Shown: positions 33,933 through 46,194, numbered from the stretch's first letter. The stretch: 64,000 bases of DNA from Trichobilharzia szidati (GCA_944472155.2 OX235272.1:82280020-82344019); one strand, 5' to 3'. The notes: a model not told the origin generated them from the sequence alone. Numbers and translations: made by a program.

Positions 33933-34760
33933 ATAATAATCTACTTTATTCCAAAAACAATACTTATAATACATGTTTTACGAGTTGATCACGGACTGAT
34001 ATCAGTTAGAGAACCATTGAAAACCAGGGAGTACTGGACAGCTGTTTCATCCTAGTTTGGGAATCATTGGCAGTACGCACCCACTGGGATTCGAACCCAG
34101 GACCTTCCGGTTACAAGGCAAACTCGTATACCATTCAGCCACTGGGACCCGGTTCAATGGCTCTTCAATTCTAACTTCTACCAATTCGTGATTTTAGCGC
34201 GACCCCAACTATTGTCCTTGGTGGGACATCCATCCACACACGTTAGAATAATTTTCTGATGCTCGCTAGTGACTTGCTACAGGTTGGAGCTTCCTGGAGT
34301 TCTAGTGAGAAGTCGTGACCAGTGAGGTCCAATTAGAAGTCACGTGTGTGGATGGATGTCCCACCAACGACAATAGTTGGGGTCGCGCTAAAATCACGAA
34401 TTGGTAGAAGTTAGAATTGAAGAGCCATTGAATCGGGTCCCAGTGGCTGAATGGTATACGAGCTTGCCTTGTAACCGGAAGGTCCTGGGTTCGAATCCCA
34501 GTGGGTGCGTACTGCCAATGATTCCCAAACTAGGATGAAACAGCTGTCCAGTACTCCCTGGTTTTCAATGGTTCTCTAACTGATATCAGTCCGTGATCAA
34601 CTCGTAAAAACATAACTAATCCTTACAAACCAAACTATAGAAAACTTATAATACAGCTTGGAATTTTCGGCATTTGTCTCATTATTACATCTAATATAGT
34701 GAAAATATAAATAAAAGTAACCACAGGAATTTATCCACATTCACAGTAGGAATAAAGTCA
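33933..34760 (-). repeat. CR1-like 3' UTR split by a SINE-A fold-back
   Basis: 'aataatctactttattccaa' to 'acttataataca', then after the insertion 'acttataatacagcttggaattttcggcattt'. Joined at the duplicated 12-mer, it aligns with the CR1 3' UTR at 46.80-46.86 kb. Confidence 0.75.
33974..34643. mobile_element. Near-perfect palindromic SINE-A insertion, 12-bp TSD
   Basis: Arms of about 270 bp (33974-34242 and 34343-34613) differ at only a few positions and are separated by 100 bp of SINE-A upstream sequence. Each arm holds a complete tRNA-like head, hammerhead and tail, with tails outward. acttataataca flanks the unit at 33962-33973 and 34644-34655. Confidence 0.92.
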
Positions 34761-35099
34761 AAAGTGTGCTAAGTACAAAAAGAGAATAATAACTCTAATA
34801 TTACTATCGTCGATACAGTATGGAAATTTTTTAACATGTTATAGAGTATTGAATCAAATTTTCTCTTGATATTGTATAGTGAAGGGAAAAACAAAACAAT
34901 AAAAGTTATTACAGAGCTTAAATGATGTTTACACTTATGAGAAAATAAACAAAAAAACACACGAGAGGACTATAAATATAAGAATAATAATAATGACAGT
35001 GAGGCTTGGTGGTACAAGGGTGAGGGAAAATTGTTTATCTACTATCCGTGCATTGAAACGAAAGCATATATATCATGTCTTTTTAAGGATAATTTGTGT

Positions 35100-35960
35100 T
35101 CTTCGAATCGGATTCGAAGGGGACACCCACTACGATCACCGATGTAATGTTTATTGCAGTTCATGCTTGCAAATTATTTTGCAGATGGTATTAATTTTAT
35201 CTTCTTTTTCTGTTGGATATTCTAGTTTGCACAATATCGAATGAAGTGATTGTGTTGGCTGACTGGCTGGCTTGTGTGCTATATCGATTTCAAACAGTCT
35301 TAATATTCTAGCTGTTATTCCAGAGATATTTTATCTTATATGTGGTAGAACGAATCCTCTTTTGGTCTTTGATGTTGGCTTGTTGTCGGTGTTATGACTC
35401 GAGTTTAAACACTTTTTGATGAAATTGTGGGGATATACATTCTTTTTGAAGACGGTTTGTAGGTAGTATGTTTCTTCCATTCTCTTCAACACTGGATTGC
35501 TACAGTGTGTTTGAACTCTTCTAAACCATGTCTACACACAGTTTCTTTCGTGGGTAATCAGGTTATTACAATTATAGTTGAGTATTTGGTCTGTGTGCGT
35601 TGATTTCCTATATACTTGTGTTTCTAAATTTCCTGTGTTAGTTCTCCTGATTAAGACATGTGAGAATGGAATTTTGTTGTCTAATTCTTCTTCTCTTGTG
35701 AATTTCATGTCTTCAAATATGTTGTTTATTAATTTGTGGGTATATTTCAAATCAGTTCTTTTACTTATTACAAGTGTACCATTAACGTAACATACATAGT
35801 TTTTGGTTTAATTATAGGTAGGGAGGGCTATTAATTCTAATCTTTGCATGACGGCTTCAGCTACTAATCCTGATATGGGCGATATTATTGGTGTTCCTTT
35901 TATCTATTCGTATATTGTATATTCCTTTTCAAATAGTTCCTCATCATCCGCTCTACACTA
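35100..35960 (-). pseudogene. Penelope-like element P1 fragment
   Basis: The reverse strand carries motif B (KGTPIISPISGL, altered), the KYTHKLINNIFEDMKFTREE block, KSTHTDQILNYN and, near 35110-35165, the GIY-YIG part. Stops and frameshifts break it. It is the same lineage as 12.7, 42.9 and 56.2 kb. Confidence 0.8.
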
Positions 35961-36310
35961 GTATATAATTTTTTACATCAAAATCATGCCAGTCATGTGG
36001 TTAGCTTAAGTTAGCAAGAACTATCAGTTTTAGGTGTAGCGGAGTTGAAAATAAGAGATTGCAAGTCATCAAAACAGTTAACTAGTATATATATGTTAAC
36101 AACAAGATATCTAACTTTTAAGGGAGAGTTGGAAATAATTTCGTAGGGGTTAGCAACAAGTTTTTAAGCAAATGAAGAATTATTTGAAAAAATGGTGAAT
36201 AAGGAGAGTAGAATGACTAGGTAGAATTACGCAAGAATACCAGAATACAAACAAATTGTAGTCACAATAAAATAAAAAGTCAAACAACAATTACGAGTGG
36301 AGGAGAAAAT
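35961..36310. other. Short intergenic stretch
   Basis: Nothing recognised. Confidence 0.45.
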
Positions 36311-36317
36311 CGTTTTT

Positions 36318-36780
36318 AAAAATTTAATACATATTATATAGTTGTCTACGACAAAGAAAGGGGCTACACAAACTTCTTCTGAACACACAGATTTGGCTTG
36401 TCCAGACAGATTCCAATTGCCTCTGCTGTTTGTAAAAGTCACACTCGTACAGCATGCGAAAGGTTGGGTGAAATGCGATAAACAACTTTGAAAGCTTTGT
36501 TAGAGTCAATCTGATGTTCACTATCGACCTTTTCCAGACCAAGCTAGGAGGTGTTCAAAAAATTCGACGATGAACGTGCCTGATCGTACGCCTGTTGTAA
36601 CCAGTTGCACAGAAGCAGTTAAACTGGTGAATGCACATGGAAGAGGCAAAACAAGGGAGTGTGTCTTTATTTCTTGAACTGAGTATTGGTTGACCAGTGA
36701 ATAAACAGTACAGCTTAGCTGCATTAGAAGTCAAATCAATGTAAAACAAAGTATTTGAATACATCGGTTCATAAAACTAT
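36318..36780 (-). pseudogene. Penelope-like element P3, GIY-YIG end
   Basis: The reverse strand reads CAFTSLTASVQLV (equivalent to CxxQFxCSCxAxY), EHLLAWS and, in another frame, NKAFKVVYRI. It is frameshifted between blocks. Confidence 0.65.
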
Positions 36781-37065
36781 ACTGATTCAATGATTTCAAA
36801 TCCAGAAGCTGAAATTCTGTAAAAATCTAATAATGCATAACCAATTTGAGTCAGTAGAAAAAGACGCAAATAGTGAAGAAAATTTGTTTTGGCAATTCAT
36901 TTTTATAAGCTGCACAATCAAAAATTATATTTAATAAAGAATTCATAAGACCAATCAAATACTCGTAAAATCTGTCCTCGGAAGCGTATTACGTAGTGCA
37001 AGGTGCAGTCTAGAAGGGGTGACTGATCAGAAATTAGAAAAGGGGGCAGAAGTTGGCATGACGTA

Positions 37066-37758
37066 TTAATATATGTGTAACGTTTCGAACAAAATTTATT
37101 GTTCATAATCATATCAATTGTGATCACACGACTTTGACACTTGAGTTTTATAGCTTTCTTTGTTTTCTCCTATTTGTCGTAGGGGTAGTAGAATTTTCCA
37201 TATATCTGGGACAGGTGATTAATCATTCCTATTACATGTATTTGCAGTTGATTCGATAAACAAAGCTTCTGTTATCAATCTCTCCCTATATCCTGTGACA
37301 TTAGATTTTAAAACTGTCATCCTATCCCATCCTATTGTATGGTTGTGTGTGACTGCATGTAGTGCTATAGCTGAGCTATTCTCTAGATTTCTTATCTTAT
37401 TCGGGTCAGCCAACCTAGATTTTGCTAAGTTTTTATGTTCAGCTAGTCTGACTGCCCCTGTTCTACTAGTTTGACCTATGTATTTGACCTGACAATCATT
37501 CCACCAGGGTATTAGATAAACTAAATTGTTTTGTTTTAAAGGTTCTACAGGATCCTTTAACCGAAAAAGCTTGTTTCCGATTGATTTTGTGGGTTTGAAT
37601 GTCAGCCACTTTTATTCCTGCCTTGTTAAGAATTCTGCGTAAGGCTTCCGAGGTTCCTTCCTTGTATGGAATTACTACTGACTAATTTATCCGGGTAATT
37701 ATTAAGTTTCAAGGCTTCTTTTATGTGTATCAGTTCCTGTTTTAGATTTTCTTTTTTT
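37066..37758 (-). mobile_element. Penelope-like element P2 fragment inserted in P3, 12-bp TSD
   Basis: tggcatgacgta flanks it at 37054-37065 and 37759-37770. The reverse strand encodes LKQELIHIKEALKLNNYP, then a GIY-YIG C-terminus with HNHTIGWDRMTVLKSN, ITEALFIEST and NTCNRND, with several stops. It is 5'-truncated. Confidence 0.75.
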
Positions 37759-37939
37759 TGGCATGACGTAATAAGTGTGAGAAAATGACTAATCAATATG
37801 ATTGTGTAGAGTGGACAAGAACCAGTGGAAAGATGATAAACTGTTTTTATAAAATCTGTATGAAAACGCAATGTTAGTAATAAACACTAATAGAGTGATA
37901 ATAAAGTAATAGTAGTAAACCTACATAATAAAAAGAAGC

Positions 37940-38401
37940 AAAGTTATAGTAAGAACGTTACTCTGGCCACGGTAGGGTCAGTGGGTGTATATATTGCTTT
38001 TGAATGCCAAGATCCTATTTTCAGATCCCTAATAGTGAATGGTTCAGCTATGTACAGATGGTTTATTCGAAGTGCCTTTGTACGATATTGAGAGACTCTG
38101 TGTAGCCCTGTGAAGCATTCATGAGGAGGTGCTCGATGTCCACAGTTGACGAGGTGTTCTTCTTTTCTCCTCTGGCTAACCAAGCTGGACAATGTTCCAG
38201 GATACGTTTGTGGACTTGACGTTGCGTACGGCCAATATACTTTGCTCCACACGAGCAAGTAAACTGATATGCACACACTGAGGTGGCCAAAAGCGATATC
38301 TTTTCCTTAGCGTCAGACTGGACTAACTGTCTGCTGGAGAACGTGATGCGTAAGGTGGATGCTTGAACTTCTACCCCCTTTTCTAATTTCTGATCAGTCA
38401 C
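37940..38401 (-). pseudogene. Penelope-like element P3, GIY-YIG domain
   Basis: The reverse strand reads CAYQFTCSCGAKYIGRTQRQVHKRILEHCPAWLARGE, split here as CAYQFTCSCGAKYIGRT and QRQVHKRILEHCPAWL. This is the best preserved GIY-YIG motif in the window (Tyr, Ile, Gly, Arg and the EH-x-P-x-WL glutamate all present). A frameshift follows near residue 80, and no polymerase domain is attached. Confidence 0.75.
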
Positions 38402-38526
38402 CCCTTCTAGACTACACCTTGCACTACGTAATACGCTTCCGAGGACAGATTTTACGAGTATCTGACTGGTCTTATGAATTCTTTATTAAATATAATTATG
38501 ATTGTACAGCTTACGAAAATGAATCG

Positions 38527-39289
38527 TTGAAGAGAACATTTTCTTCACTGTTTTTGATCCTATTTCTTATGACTCAATATGGGAATATTTCGTTCATTGA
38601 AGAGCATATCGATTTATTTAAACCCATCAGCACTGGTCATATTCCGTTTCATTTTCAACTACTTTTGATTCAATAGCCCATAATACTTCAACATTTCTGT
38701 CCAGTTTGGCAGTAAAGTCAGTTAAACGTTTCTCCATGTTAAGACTCAGAGTGGAAGAACAAAGTATTTTTGAAAAATGGGATTATTTCTCATCTTATAA
38801 CTCGATTTGATAGCTTATGTTTTTTATGGTGAATGGGCAGCCATGAAATCTGTTCCAATGTAACATAAGGATTGCATTTTCTAGTAGTCTTTGTGATACA
38901 TCGTGCTTCCCCTGATAAGATAGAATCTTTTCAGCAGATATCATATTTAACTGGTCGAGTTTTGCTGTGCATTTAGCAGAAAAACAGATGATAACTGCTA
39001 AGAGGTTAGAAAAGCGGTATTAAGTTTCATTTTGGAGACTACTTAAAAGCCTTGTTTATTTTCACTTTTGTTACAATTATGTTCAGTCACAAAGTATATT
39101 AATTTAACTGAATATCTTTGGATGAGTAAAAAGCATTACTAATTCATTTCTCTATTACATTACCATAATTAGAATTGTTCTATTGTTGTTTTAACCGACC
39201 TGTCAATCAGTAAAAGTAATTAATTAACCCTTCTAATTAAATTAGAATCAGTAAGGCATCATTATAAATTATACGCATGTATAAACATA
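38527..39289. other. Intergenic stretch
   Basis: No supported gene or repeat. Confidence 0.5.
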
Positions 39290-40725
39290 AACATCACTAG
39301 TGGAAAAGGTGTGGAAAGAGGGCAAAGTATTTGTGGATTGGAAGAAAGACTACCTATTCAAACTGTCAAAGGAAGGAGACTTAAGTCAATGCAAGAACTG
39401 GCGCAGCATTATGCTTCTGTCCATCCCAAGCAAAATATTAAGCCACATCATTGTGGAGAGAATCAAACACACCCTGGATGAAGAAAATTCGATCGGAACA
39501 GGCTGGATTCAGGAAAAACAAGTTATGCATCGATCAAGTCGCAATATTACGGATCATCACTGAACAGAGCTTAGAATGGCAGTCAGCTCTCTGTCTTAAC
39601 TTCATTGACTTTGAAAAGGCCTTCAACTGCGTCGCTCGAGAGGAGATTTGTAAACTATTTCGCTACTACGGGTTGCCGCCAACAATTATAACCCTCATCC
39701 AACAGTTGTACGACAATGCTGCATGCCAAGTAATCCACAACGGGGAGCTCACGGAATCCTTCGGACTGAAGACGGGAGTAAGGCAAGACTGGCTGACTGA
39801 CTACTATCTCCAATGATTTCTCTGATTGCGGTAGACTGGCTAATGCTACAGACAGTTAGTGGGTAGAGAGGAAACATGCATGAAATGGACCCACACAAAA
39901 AAACTTGGAGGATCTGGACTTCACCGATTATATATGTCTGATTTCCCACAAACTGCAAGATATGTAAGTGAAAAGCAACAAGTTGGCAGAAGAAGCATCA
40001 AAGATATGACTTCGGGTGAACATGGAGAAAACAGAGGTGATGAAGATTCCTGGGCAACACCAACAGCAACAACAACAACAGACAACAATCAGCACAAATG
40101 AAAGAAATCTGAAAGAAGCAACTTCCAACCTACCTATATGGGAAACATCGTTTCAACTACAGGCGGAACTGACGAGGTTAACAAAATAAGGATCGGGAAA
40201 GCAAGGCAAGCTTTTATCACTCTCAAGTCTGTGTGGAGGTCAATAGGATTTTCAACTCCAATGTTAAGTCAGTGCTACTATATATATCAGAAACTTGGCG
40301 CGTCATGAAGAGCACCTCATACAAACTACCGACCTTCATCAACAGCTGTCTTCGCTCAATACTCAAGATCCGATGGCCGACCAGAAAAGATAAGCAACAG
40401 GGAGGGACCTCTGGCAATGATCGAACCAACCCAGAAGGAATCGATTGTGCAACAAATATGCAGGAAGAAATGGTGGCGGATTGGTCATGGTCTGAGAAAA
40501 CAAACTACCAAGTGACATCACACGACAGGCCAATGCTCGAGTGGAACCCGAATGGGAAGCGGCAAGTTGGTCGGCCAAGGGTGATATGGAGGTGGTCAAG
40601 TTAAGAGGAGATGAAAGCATGTGGGTAGGCGTAGAGCCAGGTGAAAACGTTGGCAGAGAACCGATCGCAATGGAGACGTGAGGCTGAAGCCCTATGTTCC
40701 TCTAGGAATTAAAGGAAACAATAAT
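39290..40725 (+). pseudogene. RTE-like retrotransposon with most of the RT domain
   Basis: In order: VDWKKDYLFKLSKEGDLSQCKNWRSI (39340-39415); QAGFRKNKLCIDQ; motif A NFIDFEKAF (about 39600); GVRQDW where GVRQGC is expected (about 39775); a damaged active-site region (the frame gives GLHRLYMSDF around 39915, no YADD); SVLLYISETWRVM (40271-40310); and EWNPNGKRQVGRPRVIW near 40540-40590. Frameshifts and a lost motif C show it is dead. The 3' end reads 'ccctatgttcctctaggaat', with an AAT-rich terminus. Confidence 0.85.
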
Positions 40726-40879
40726 AATAAACTATGAGATGGATAGCAAATACACATAAAATAAAATAAAATTCTACGTGAGAACTGTAATGCAGAGAGA
40801 ATTCTTCAGTTTATGGAGGTAATTTGGGAGACTAAACAGACGTAAAATATTACCCAGCTTATTGAAGATACCCATTAAA

Positions 40880-42290
40880 TATTGTAAAAGATTGATTAAT
40901 GAACAAAGAATATTCTTTCCAACAATCTCTCCTTCATCAGGTTCTACATTTATCCGACAATAATAATTAAAGAATCATCAGTATTAACAACATTAATGCG
41001 GTTTTAAATTACATTGAATCAGTAATGTCGATATATATCACATTTCAAAAGCATCTGTAAAGGATAATATGTATTGATGTAGCAAACAAAAAACTGAATA
41101 TCAGATGGATTAAGGGAAGTGACACAGGATTTATGAATTTCTAGGTTCGACAGCAGGCCAGGTTAGCTAGTGATAGTAGCTGAACTTGCTTCTTTCGCAC
41201 ACATAGCTCCGGTGTATTGATGCGAATTGCAATGACCTCTGCTATTTGGAGTGTTAAGTATATAGAGGCGTTTGGTAATTTGTTCGACACCTGATAGAGG
41301 ACAGAGAGAGACTCTTCAACGTGGCTAGCCTTGTGTTCTGTTTAGACGAGATGATCTAATATCAAACTGTTGATGGTTTTGCTATAAGAATAGAACTTGT
41401 GCACTGTGGTAGAGTATAATTCCACTGTGGATAAAATTTATATTGATAAAGTCTCACATTTTATACGGTAATATTTACTGAAGACCAACTGTGAGGTCAG
41501 CTACACAGGTCAAACTAGTAGATCGGGGGTAGTCAAATTGTCAGAACGTGAGGATTTAGCTGAAGTTAGAATGAATGACTCTGCAAAGATGAGTAATTTA
41601 GAAAAAAGGTCAGCAACAGCACTGCATGCATAAATACACAACCACACCATACGGTGGAGAGGATTAAAATTCTAAAAAGTAATCTAGGTAGGTGGAGACA
41701 GAGAGAGGTTGATTACTGAATCTTTGTTCCTGGAATCTACGCTCAACACGTGCGACAGGAATGACTCATCACTCGTACTAAAAATACGGAAAATACTGCT
41801 ACCAATCAAATCAAGAGATGAGAAGTAGTGGAACCGTATAAACGAAGTTGGAAAGTTGTGTGAGTAACTTGATATGATTATGAGCAGTAATAAATTGTGC
41901 TCTAAACGTGGTCATCAGTAGATATTACTGTATAACAAACAAACACTGTGAGACTTTATGAAAATAAATTTTATCCACAATGCAATTAATGATGGTTTTA
42001 ACAACACCTTTGCTTAACCACATTGGTATGTGTGGCTGAAGTTCCCAAAGCAATAGCCGATATAACTGACTCCAAAGGAGCAGTTGAATTGGTAGATAGA
42101 ATTAGAGATGGGTAGCCTAGCCTACTTCATCTTACGTTTTTGGGATCACAGCCGCTTGTGTGGAAAATATGAGCTTCAGCTTTCCGAAATTAAGTCCTCT
42201 TTGAATCAATTTTCTCAACTTGTTTGTTATTATTTCACTTGCTACATTACGCTTCTTGTCAATAGGTACATGGCCACGTGTTTAGGGATG
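40880..42290 (-). pseudogene. Penelope-like element P3, interrupted
   Basis: It matches the 20.9-21.6 kb copy on the reverse strand and is split at 41381/41990 by a 608-bp insertion. The terminal block near 40900-40940 carries cctgatga and ggaaag on the reverse strand. Confidence 0.7.
41382..41989 (+). mobile_element. Small PLE-type insertion with inverted ends and 10-bp TSD
   Basis: tgatggtttt flanks it at 41372-41381 and 41990-41999, and the uninterrupted site is seen at 21.37 kb. The inner ends 41422-41458 and 41944-41982 are inverted repeats ('gtggataaaattta' / 'taaattttatccac'). The forward strand encodes decayed P2-type endonuclease words (ILKSNLGRWRQREV and a later FVPGIYAQHVRQE). Confidence 0.75.
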
Positions 42291-42679
42291 AAGTTTTCAG
42301 GGTAGTTGTCTTCAATTAACGTGTCGTATGTATCCTTAAGTTGTTAAATCAGTAGATCAAACATATTTTAGTATTTTTCATTCAAAATTTCCTCATGTTT
42401 TGCGAGTTTTGTGAAACACCTTAGAATATTCTACTTTTTGTACTAAATTTCTTCAAGTATTAAAATAAAGTTGTGAAAATTTTACAGTAATCATTCTTGT
42501 TCACCTATAAAGTTTTAGTATTAAGAGTATTTGTAAGCATTGTGTCCTGTCTGTTCACCCGCTTCTTGAAATTACGGCTGTAGATGCAAACTTTTGTTTG
42601 TTTCTTTTTCTCATTAAGACCAATCGAGACAAACAGCGTTCTTACCCCTACTCACTTAGTTCATCCTAAAACTACCTTA

Positions 42680-42892
42680 TCAAGCAAGAAGACAGAATTA
42701 CTATACAACAGAATTATTTAACCAAAATTCAACCTTAGGAAGTACCTGAAAACCAAGTAGAATATTCCCAACCACCAAGTGGAATCAAAACTCTGTCAGC
42801 AAAAATCATACATCTAACGATTCTAGCACACTGTTTCAAGCCAGAATGACATCCATTCACTTAGACAAGGATCACACTGTAGAACAACACAT
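42680..42892 (+). repeat. Family D copy, left part (split by the P1 element)
   Basis: It matches 2380-2560, including 'tggaatcaaaactctgtcag'. The rest of this copy resumes at 44165. Confidence 0.65.
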
Positions 42893-44164
42893 TGCCAGTG
42901 TAGATATGTGTGATGGAGAAGATTTGTAGTTCAGGTGGATGATTTTGATGTGCTTGTGTTCTCTGAGCGGGATAGTTTATTTGTGAAGCTTTCATTGCCC
43001 TACTAGGCAACATCTTCAGCGCATACTTCATTCTGAAGTGCTTTTAGATTTATCCACGAGTTTGTGAGTCATCTCTCCTAGTGACCTTGAAAGTCATTGG
43101 TTGTTTTCGTGTTTTTTCAGACCTTCTAGGCTACTTGTATTAGTACTGATTGTTTCCTTGACTTGAACTTTGGACGTCTTAGTCAAGCAAATAACCACAG
43201 GGGAATTAAAAACTAAAGTATATAGAAAATCAACTCACACGGACAAAATACTGAATTACAACAGCAACAGTCCAATAACACACAAAAGGAATTGTATAAA
43301 AACATTATTCAAGAGGGCCAGGATTCATTGCAGCACTCCCACCTTAAGGAAAAGTAAAGAAAGATATCTCATGGACGTCTTCCAAAAGAATGGATATCCA
43401 CGGAATTCCTTCAGAAGACATATACCCCCAGCCAACCTATCAGATCAAAGGCCCACAAGGAAAGCACAAAGAAAATCACCCTACCATATGTAAAGAACAT
43501 TTCAGAAATCACCGCAAGACTCTTCAAACCTTTAGCAATTGACGTCGCACACAAACCAACAAATTCAGTTCACTCAGTTCTATGTCAACCAAAAGACTGA
43601 ATAACGAAAGAAGATAAAACCAACATCATCTACAAAATAAATTGTAACTAGTGCGAAAAACACAACATTGGTCAAAGTGGATGTCCTCTTCGTCTCCCTA
43701 TCCATGACCATAAACTAGCCGTCAAAAAGAGATGATATCCACTCCCTCATATCAGTGCAAACAGACAACCATGGACATCAATTCGACTGGGACAACTAAC
43801 GTTCAGATATTAAACAGAGGAAACGCCAAGAATGCTAGAGAATTTTTGGAAGCCTGGCATTCCAATGAATCGTCAATCAATAGACACATTGACACAGACA
43901 AAAATTATCAACCGATAAGAAGGAAATCTCATACACAACGGGTTAAATTTCAGGTCAGAGAAACAACCAATACCAAATCAAGTAGCCTAGATGTTGTGGA
44001 AACACAAAAAAACAACCAATCACGTTCCAGGTCACCAGGAGAGATGACAAATAAACTCGTGAAGAAATCTACAAGCGCTTCAGAATGAAGTATGTGCTGA
44101 AGATGTTGCCTGGTAGGGCAATGAAAGCTTCGCAAATAAACTATCCTGCTCAGAGAACACAGCC
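42893..44164 (+). mobile_element. Penelope-like element P1 with inverted terminal repeats
   Basis: The left end (42893-43165) is the reverse complement of the right end (about 43850-44164). The centre encodes TKVYRKSTHTDKILNYNSN, KRNCIKTLFKRARIHCSTP and, after frameshifts, NCxxCEKHNIGQSGCPLRL from about 43640 (GIY-YIG region, YIG changed to NIG) and VQILNRGNAKNAREFLEAWH. Motifs A to C are missing, so it is an internally deleted copy. It interrupts family D. Confidence 0.8.
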
Positions 44165-44385
44165 AAAAAGAGAAGCTTTCAAATCAGAGATTAAACATGA
44201 ACGAAGACAATTGATAAGGATCTAGTCAACAGATGGTATGCGAACGTCAGAACAATGTTATACAGTCTAGGAGAAAAACGGATAATTACAGAGTTAGTTA
44301 TAATGTCTAAATAAGTAGCAGCGTCGTGAATAAATCGTCTAAGAGGGATTTTCCAAACAATTATTCCGTTACAACTATTTAAAAA
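44165..44385 (+). repeat. Family D copy, right part
   Basis: It matches 2575-2760: 'aggatctagtcaacagatgg' and 'ttatacagtctaggagaaaa'. Confidence 0.65.
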
Positions 44386-45221
44386 TAAACTCTCTCCTTC
44401 TCTTATTCTTATCACTAGTGAAAAAACACGAATTATATCAAGAACAGGTTATTTAAAGACACCACAGCTCACGAGTGAAAGAGGAGAATGCTAGACTAAA
44501 ATAATAATATAGGCAGAAGTGACATAATCACTTAGTTTTCGAGTCAGCTTATTCGGTGTCATTGTGTTCCACGCATTTGTAGTAAGAACAAAAACAACAT
44601 AGTATTTGTTTTTCCTCACTTGAAGTTTCTTTTGTTCTCTTAGCCGAACTTTCGCAAAAATGAAGAATTCAAAGGACAGAATTGTCGAGACAGCATGGGT
44701 GGCGGGGTGGGCAGTGGGGCGATATTTGTTTGATAATAAAAACTTCAATTCCATTTATATCATGTTTCCTTTTATACTACTACTCCAAGTATTTATTTAT
44801 ATCTTACAAGCATATTTTATGGTTGACTGAATCATTTATTCCACACACTGACGTATATGTCTCAACAATTTTTGGAATTTTTCTACTGAATGAATAAAAA
44901 CAGTAGTTTATGCGGTAAACATTTCACAGATACTTTTTGTTACTTATGCGAATGTTGTGAATACAAGACCATTTTGTATTTATATTGAAATTAAAGCATC
45001 GAGTGTATTTCAGCTAAACAACTTTGGACAGTGGACACAGTTAATTATTATTAGGGAATACAGAAAAGGAACTGAAACAAAATGGTGAAGTTCGTAAAAG
45101 TGCTCATCGGTTACCTTAACTTACGTGGTAGTTAACATTTGCTTGGTACTAGTGTCGTATTACGCATGTATATTATACCACTAGTTTATATGTACTTATA
45201 ACTATCGAGCAGTGGGATTGA
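44386..45221. other. Intergenic stretch
   Basis: No convincing gene. An 87-codon reverse frame at 44491-44754 has no recognisable features. Confidence 0.45.
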
Positions 45222-45612
45222 TATTAGATGGTTGGGGGCAAAAGGCAGGAAGCCTTGGACCTAGGTCTCGTTCTAGTTCACTACAGTCCTACAGAAGGTC
45301 AGTCGAGAGCCCCAACAGCTCAGTGGTAATGTCTTTGACTGCACTACACACTAGATGACGCGGGTTTGAATATCAGAAGAGACATGAGTTCCTTGAAGGT
45401 TGCAGATACGCCTTGCTGACTGGTGAGTGGCAACTAGCACGAAATCTAGGTGCAAGGCTTCTTGTGGCCGATAGCCTCCAACCATCTAATATCATCAAAT
45501 CAATGTGCACCTTGGTGGCGAGCTACCTAGAATGGTGGCCACATTGTCTGATAGAATTCAGTCTGCAGGAAAGAAAGGACTAAACACATCACACTAGTTA
45601 CTAGTGTCCATA
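45222..45612 (+). mobile_element. Family C element: tRNA-like unit inside terminal inverted repeats
   Basis: 'attagatggttgggggcaaa' near 45225 is inverted as 'gatagcctccaaccatctaa' near 45490. Between them is a tRNA-like head ('caacagctcagtggtaatgt', B box 'gggtttgaat'). A further 120-bp block shared with 27.84-27.97 kb follows and ends in the palindrome cactagttactagtg. Confidence 0.7.
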
Positions 45613-46034
45613 TCACACATATGTGATTTTGGAAATCGCGAGATAAAACTTCATTCTACCTGAAGGAAATTATAACCCTAGTAATGGTGACAGGATAAGC
45701 ATATCAGAATTGTATCAGTCAAGCGATGCATCAATGAAAGGAATTCATACTGGGTTGAAGCAATTTCTTTCATTTACAAGTGTAGAAATTTAGCCAACTA
45801 TATATCAGTATAGGAGATTTGTCAACATTTAAAACTTACTTCTCACAAAGCTCATTTTATACGAAGCTTTAAAAGACATTTGTGATTCTCAGACAGGGAT
45901 ATTTGTGCTCATGAATAATATCAACCATATTTACCTTATATTACGTGTTACGTAATGGAATAGCTGTCTAGAAAATCTTCACTGGACTACTTAATCTCAT
46001 CACAATATTTATACTTATTTGGATGTTTCAGATA

Positions 46035-46190
46035 ACAGGGTTCGAACACTGTTTGGTGCGTACTGACGAAGAGTATCAAACTAGGAAAAAACAGCTGTCC
46101 AGAACTCCCAGGTTTTCCAATGATTCTCTAACCAATGTCAGCTCGTGATGAGATCCTGTAACCAATCAATCAAATCCCTACAAACCAACA
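46035..46190 (+). repeat. SINE-A, 5'-truncated in the tRNA-like head
   Basis: From 'gggttcgaacactg' through a damaged hammerhead (actgacgaagagtatc) to the full tail 'aatccctacaaaccaacact'. Confidence 0.8.
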
Positions 46191-46194
46191 CTTG

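Larger units (their letters stand above)
36884..38526. repeat. Inverted terminal repeats of a P3 element
   Basis: About 170 bp at 36884-37053 is the reverse complement of 38352-38526, with only scattered differences. PLEs often carry such inverted pseudo-LTRs. The interior holds P3 coding sequence and a nested P2 insertion. Confidence 0.75.

Noticed and set aside
34435..34510. tRNA gene in the palindrome
   Set aside because: It is the head of SINE-A, present in inverted duplicate and followed by the hammerhead and tail.
38359..38676. 105-codon forward frame (VIRFRGQILRVSDW)
   Set aside because: It is antisense to the P3 terminal repeat; the same antisense words occur at 36.9-37.1 kb.
41885..41945. 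Hammerhead in the small PLE insertion
   Set aside because: The reverse strand has ctgatga with pairing outer arms, but no GAAA segment follows stem II, so the fold is not supported.
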